DNA from: Spirodela intermedia
Lineage: Eukaryota; Streptophyta; Magnoliopsida; Alismatales; Araceae
DNA length: 64,000 nucleotides
Direction: 5' to 3'
Assembly: GCA_902729315.2 (NCBI GenBank)
Contig: LR746272.1
Location: forward strand, 10,224,327 to 10,288,326
The notes beneath the pieces are model-generated. The model ran no database searches, was not told the DNA's origin, and was given only the letters and a program-made list of their open reading frames with translations. The position numbers and the translations under genes are program-made. Of this stretch, positions 59,768 to 64,000 are shown piece after piece (the stretch's first letter is position 1; each line of letters starts with the position of its first letter).

Positions 59768-62363
59768 TTAGTCGTAGGCCATGCTGAAGAATCTCTCGAC
59801 GACATTGTCGCAGAGGATGCGCAGGACCGCCGCGTTGCTGGGGCTGACATACCGTGGGTTCTTGAACTGGCTCATGGAGGCGCCCTGGTTGATGTAGTGC
59901 TCGAGAACCTTGCGGAAGGTGCCTTGCCGGACTATGCGGAGCTCCAGTGGGGCGATGCCCTTCGCCTTCCTCGAGATCATGTAACCGGAGTCTACGAAGG
60001 AGCGGTCCAAACAGTCCGCACAGCTGTGGAGGACGCTCTCCCTGGCCTCGCCGCTGAGCTCCCAGAAGATGACGTAGTGCCCGGGTTCTGCCGAGCGATC
60101 AACGCAGCTGGAGAAGTCGATGACCTCCAGATTCTCCGTCGCCACTAGCTTGGAGGCCTCCTCCACCGCCAGCTTCAGGTCCCTCTCCGTGTTCTTGTCT
60201 ATGTTGACATTCAGTACCAGGCCGCGGCGGCACACAAACTGTAGCTCCGGCGTGCTGTTGTGGAATCCCCCCACCCTCACCACATCGCCCAGCCTGTACC
60301 TATACAGACCTGCACCACCACGCGAAACAATAGGAAGGAAGATTGGGACAGTTTCTCCTCCGAGAAATCATCATTTATCTGCCGATAACAGTCGGTGCCT
60401 AAAACACTCACCGGCGAAGTTCGTGATTATGATTTCGTACTCCTTCCCGACCTCGATCTCCTCGAGACCGATCGGTTCAGCTTCTACGGCCGGCTTGTCC
60501 CCACTATTCGTCGCCATGGGGATGAACTCGAAGTACCCGATGTCGGGGATAACAGCAAACCTCACCTCCTCAGGACGCAGCTCAGGATGTATGTTAGCCC
60601 CGATCATGCACTCCGACGAGCCATAATCGCCACTCAAGAGCGGCAGATCCCCGGCATAATGTCTCATCTTCTTCAGATATGGCTCCATCGATCCAGTCAT
60701 AATGCCATGGACGTATTTCGCGTTCGGCCAGAGCGCGGGGATCAACCCTAACCAGTTGTTCAGGCCCTTGCATTTGTTGTAGATCTCGTCCGCCAGCTGA
60801 GGATTGGGGATCAGCAACTTGGAGACGGCGGCCCTCATGGAAGGATCGGTGATCTTGGGAGAGAGGACCCCATCCCTGATGTTCGCGCAGAGCTCTTCCC
60901 AGACGAGCTCGAATGTTCTGAACGCCTGGACGATGCTGTAGACGAAGGCGGCAAAGATGAACTGAACCTCCTGATACGAGAGAAGCCCGCATAAGAAATG
61001 GCAGTAGAGAGACTGCTCGAAACTACGGCCGAAGATGACTTCATCCGGGCTGGTGGCCTGCGACTGGATGTCTTTCATGGTGCGCTTGAATTGGTCACTG
61101 CTGAAGATGTTCGTGGAGACGGAGGCAGCCACGAGGCCCCCACTCGTCCGGACTTCATGGCTGCCGTAGATGAACTTCAGGGCTTTTCCATCACCATGGG
61201 GAAACACCCTGGGAAACAGAACGGAAACGGGGTCAGGCATCCATTCAAGAAAACTCTCGAGAATCATCGAACAGCTTCACAGAATCAGAGCCCGTGGACT
61301 ACTAATTATTCAACTTTTTGGGAAGAAGAATAGGAGAGTTTGGAGGATGAAACCCAAGTTCGCCATTAAGATTCTTAGTTCAGATAAACAATGCACTTGA
61401 CGGTGGTACTGCTCAAATTCCTACGACTAGCCGGCAGATCCAAGAGAAAGCAGAACTTTTGCCCCGTATTATTCTGAAGCCATGGGGTCACAGTCGATCG
61501 AATGAATATCTGGGAGGACGCGATGAATATTCTTGGGAAAGAAACTAGATTATGCTCCGCATTCTCCCCCACAAATGGCAATGGAATTTCCGGGAAAATC
61601 GCTCACAGAAGGTAGATCTCAAATTCGGCGGAAATGAACTTCAAAAAAAGAGAAAAAAAATCAGAAACCAATGTCTAATCCTCTCCCGGTGCAGCTCCAG
61701 CTGATTAGAAAACACAAGCCACGGAATGGGGTAATCAGAGTGCAGACCTCGTCCAGAAATCCCCCAGTTCAAACTCGATGCAGATGAATAAAAAAAGGGG
61801 GAGAGAAAAATAGATAATCAGAGCTTAAGGAATAACTAAACTCATAAAGCAGAAAGATGAGCTCCTTACTTGTTTCTGAAAGCAAACGACGTTCGGTATA
61901 CCTGAATCGCATTCTGAAGCAGCAAGTCATTGAAGGGAACGTACCTGGGCTTCCCTTGTGTACTACCAGAGCTGGAAGCATTGGACAGCACAAGTAATGT
62001 CAGAAACAGCTGATAGTAAACGCGCCAGCCGGGGAAATGAACTAGGCCCACACCCGTGGACATGTCACCGGGAAGATCGTACCTCAAGGAAAGGGAAGTT
62101 ATGGGCTTCCCAGTGAGAATGGAAGAAGACTCCCCAGCTACAATTCTGCGAATATAGCTATCGAGATCAGCGTGGGAGACGAGGGGAACGCATGCCTTGA
62201 AGCTCTCGGGATCGGTTCGCCCTCCCAGTCCCAGGTTCTGCAGATACTCCGCTTCGCTATTCTCTTCCAGGATCATCTTGAGGGTCTCCCTCTGGACCTT
62301 CCCCACGTCCTTGGTCAGCGCTTCGAACTCATCGATGACGGCATCCTGGTGAAAATTTCTCAT
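59768..62363 (-). CDS. GH3: GH3 acyl-acid amido synthetase, JAR1-like, copy B
   Basis: Four exons: 62363-62083, 61971-61870, 61208-60412 and 60309-59768. Each has exactly the length of its copy A counterpart, giving 573 residues. The frame and splice sites are intact, so the gene appears functional. The first nucleotide motif reads SSGSTQGKPRY (copy A SSGTTQGRPKY). The second reads DYGSSECMIGANI (copy A DYGSSEGWIAANV). The position held by Trp in JAR1 (W336 from memory) is Met here and the Gly before it is Cys, as in auxin-conjugating GH3s. The third motif (YRYRLGDVV) and the C-terminal Lys (SQFKNPRY) are kept. The start at 62363 matches copy A; an in-frame ATG at 62417 would add 18 residues that copy A lacks. 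A shifted acyl substrate is inferred, not shown. Confidence 0.92.
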
Positions 62364-62984
62364 CTTCGCCGAAGGGGTTGAGAAAAAAAGCAAGTCCTGG
62401 AAAGAGAAATCTTTCACTATTCAGGGAATCTTCATAGTCCCGAGGTAGAATCATGGAAAAGGAAGCCTCGATTGGAATCCAAAATGATGTGCCATTGGCC
62501 TTGAAATGCGAAGAACATATCCTCCGGAATCCCCATTCGCAGTCCCAAGAGGCTGCTCTCCCCGCTGGATCCACCGAATCTGGAAGAAATCAGAGAGAGA
62601 AAGAGAGAGAATTGATCGAAATCTCCGCTACGCGGCGGCGAGCTCGGCTCGACTTTTCACAGATACCCTCAGCTTCAGCGAAGAACAGCCGGTTGAAACC
62701 CGGGGACAAAACATCCGCCGGGAATCGAAAACCCCTCTCGCAGGGAAGTTCTAGACGTTTGCGAAGGCCAGGCTCCCTCGTCGGCGGCCAGAGGATTGAA
62801 TTAAAGAGAGAGAGGCAGTGGTTACTTTGAGGGAGAGAAAAAGAGGCCTCACAGGAAAGCCGGAAGATCAAGCTGCAGGCCTCAGCAACCACTCCTTCGC
62901 TCCGAAAGCCTATAACAGTGAAGATACGGAGGAACAGATTCGAGACTGATGGCACCGCCCTCTCCGATGAAGCGGAAGAGATAA

Positions 62985-62993
62985 GATATATAG
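62985..62993 (-). promoter_or_regulatory. Candidate TATA box of GH3 copy B
   Basis: CTATATATC on the minus strand lies about 620 bp upstream of the ATG. An acceptor-like TTTCCAG just before the ATG (near 62397) leaves room for a 5' UTR intron. The aligned site in copy A (50378-50388) reads GATACGATACAG and has lost the TATA core. Confidence 0.35.
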
Positions 62994-63060
62994 ACGGCCA
63001 GAGGAGCCCGATTGACACAGCCAGAGGAACCTGGGGAAGGGAAGACTATTCCGTCCCCAG

Positions 63061-63439
63061 GAGGCCCAGGATCCATGTGAGATGGTCGGGTCGTCCAGAC
63101 GGGAGCAGGGCCACAAAGCACAGGGTGGAGCGGGGCTCAGCAATGGTCGGGGAACAGAAGAACAGGAGATGACGAAATTTGACTACGAAGATTACCCCCC
63201 CTCCAGCGAGAAGGGGGAAGAAGACTCCGTGAGGAGATTGTAGATTGGCCATCTCAACTTGGCTCTACTCTGGGTCCCAGCAATCGGTCTCTTCCATTAT
63301 TCTTGTCTTCAAGTTCATTTTCCTACTGTAAGACCCCTTATTTACTCTATAGAGACCAGATTATTACAGATCATTTTGGTTATACATCTTCACGTTCCCC
63401 TTATATGTCGGTGAGCATCCATCAATTTAGGTCACTCCA
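63061..63439. other. Sequence between GH3 unit B and the Gypsy relic
   Basis: Mixed composition with no recognised gene. It may include part of the relic's 5' terminal repeat or leader, but no TG...CA border or tRNA primer site was identified. Confidence 0.3.
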
Positions 63440-64000
63440 TAATGGGCGCCAAGCCAAACGATCCTAAACTAGAGAGCCTGGAGAAGGAGCTCAAGGAGGT
63501 TCAACACCTACTCACCAAAGACCAGTCAGAGAAGGCAGAAACCCGGCATCAATTGAAGAATGACCAAGCAGAGCTGCAGAAGTAACTAGGACCAATCACT
63601 TAGTCCTCGAAGATCTTCATGGGCGACTGAATCAACCCCAAGGACGATCGAGCAAGGAAAATTTTTACCCAGAACCGTTGGAAGAATGGGCCCAGAGGGA
63701 GCCTAGCTTGGTGCGGCTCAATCACGGGTCAAGGGAAGCAACAAAGTGCAAAGACATTACCTTCAACCACCATCAACCTATGGGTCCAATCAGATTCAGG
63801 CCTAACCGACTTCCCTCTCTGTTCGCAGGTAGCAACCAAGAACGATAGATCTTCCAGACGGAGCTATACTTCATAACCTATCCACTGTCTGTAATGAAGG
63901 AACTTTTAGAAGGCAGCCTTAATTTAAAGGGAAAGGCTCTAAATTGATTTCAGTGTGCTGAGGACAAGAGGCATTTCAGAGCTGCGACGAATTAAAACAT
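63440..64000 (+). mobile_element. Degraded Ty3/Gypsy-type retrotransposon, gag 5' region
   Basis: From an ATG at about 63441 a charged, helical N-terminus is open for 47 codons (MGAKPNDPKLESLEKELKEV) and then meets a stop. Further right, scattered frames show the plant Gypsy gag core: a GSN-type motif near 63830, then TERYF-like, LEGKALNWF-like and SWDELK-like remnants up to the window edge, broken by frameshifts and stops. This is a non-functional relic; it continues beyond the window. No long terminal repeat boundary or primer-binding site could be fixed. Confidence 0.6.

Larger units (their letters stand above)
58880..63060. repeat. Segmental duplication unit B (contains GH3 copy B)
   Basis: This is the partner of unit A (45890-50470) with the same orientation, gene structure and flank landmarks. 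Its left border is a CT run (about 58886-58909) that cuts the CIP1-like pseudogene. The right border lies near 63060, where similarity to the unit A 5' flank fades. Confidence 0.75.

Overview
This is nuclear DNA of a flowering plant. Genes are split by GT/AG introns of about 80 to 2,100 bp. The encoded families are plant-typical: R3-MYB, UGT72, TBL, EDR4, GH3 and a GABA-transporter-like protein. AT-rich intergenic DNA and many (GA)n/(CT)n microsatellites surround GC-richer coding exons. I cannot name the species. I rebuilt the gene models by reading splice sites and frames by hand and comparing them with family sequences recalled from memory; no database search was run.

Layout, all genes on the minus strand unless noted. 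The left edge (1-0.6 kb) looks like the promoter of a minus-strand gene that leaves the window. Then come a small subtilisin-propeptide (I9) inhibitor-like gene (0.93-1.39 kb), a CPC/TRY-type R3-MYB (3.63-4.10 kb), the nucleoporin SEH1 in nine exons (5.98-13.52 kb), a microsatellite cluster and a foreign-looking, possibly organellar block (13.8-15.4 kb), and a single-exon UGT72 glucosyltransferase (16.63-18.06 kb). A long AT-rich stretch (18.2-26.8 kb) carries decayed pieces of SEH1 exon 1 and of the UGT72 5' end, in the original order. Next are a conserved plant protein of unknown function (26.8-27.3 kb), a GABA-transporter-2-like amino acid permease in seven exons (28.9-31.1 kb), a small plus-strand membrane protein (32.1 kb), a trichome-birefringence-like O-acetyltransferase in four exons (33.7-37.2 kb) and an EDR4-like protein in five exons (38.9-42.6 kb).

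The right third holds two JAR1-type GH3 acyl-acid amido synthetase genes (46.69-49.31 and 59.77-62.36 kb) with identical exon lengths and duplicated flanks. Between them lie repeats and a decayed CIP1-like coiled-coil gene that abuts the second GH3 unit. The right edge has a degraded Ty3/Gypsy gag region on the plus strand.

The most interesting signal is the GH3 pair. The copies show a patchwork of near-identical and diverged tracts, including an intron more conserved than the adjoining exon, which suggests gene conversion. They also differ in a residue of the acyl-binding region and in the promoter. No operon-like co-function is expected; the genes are independent plant loci.
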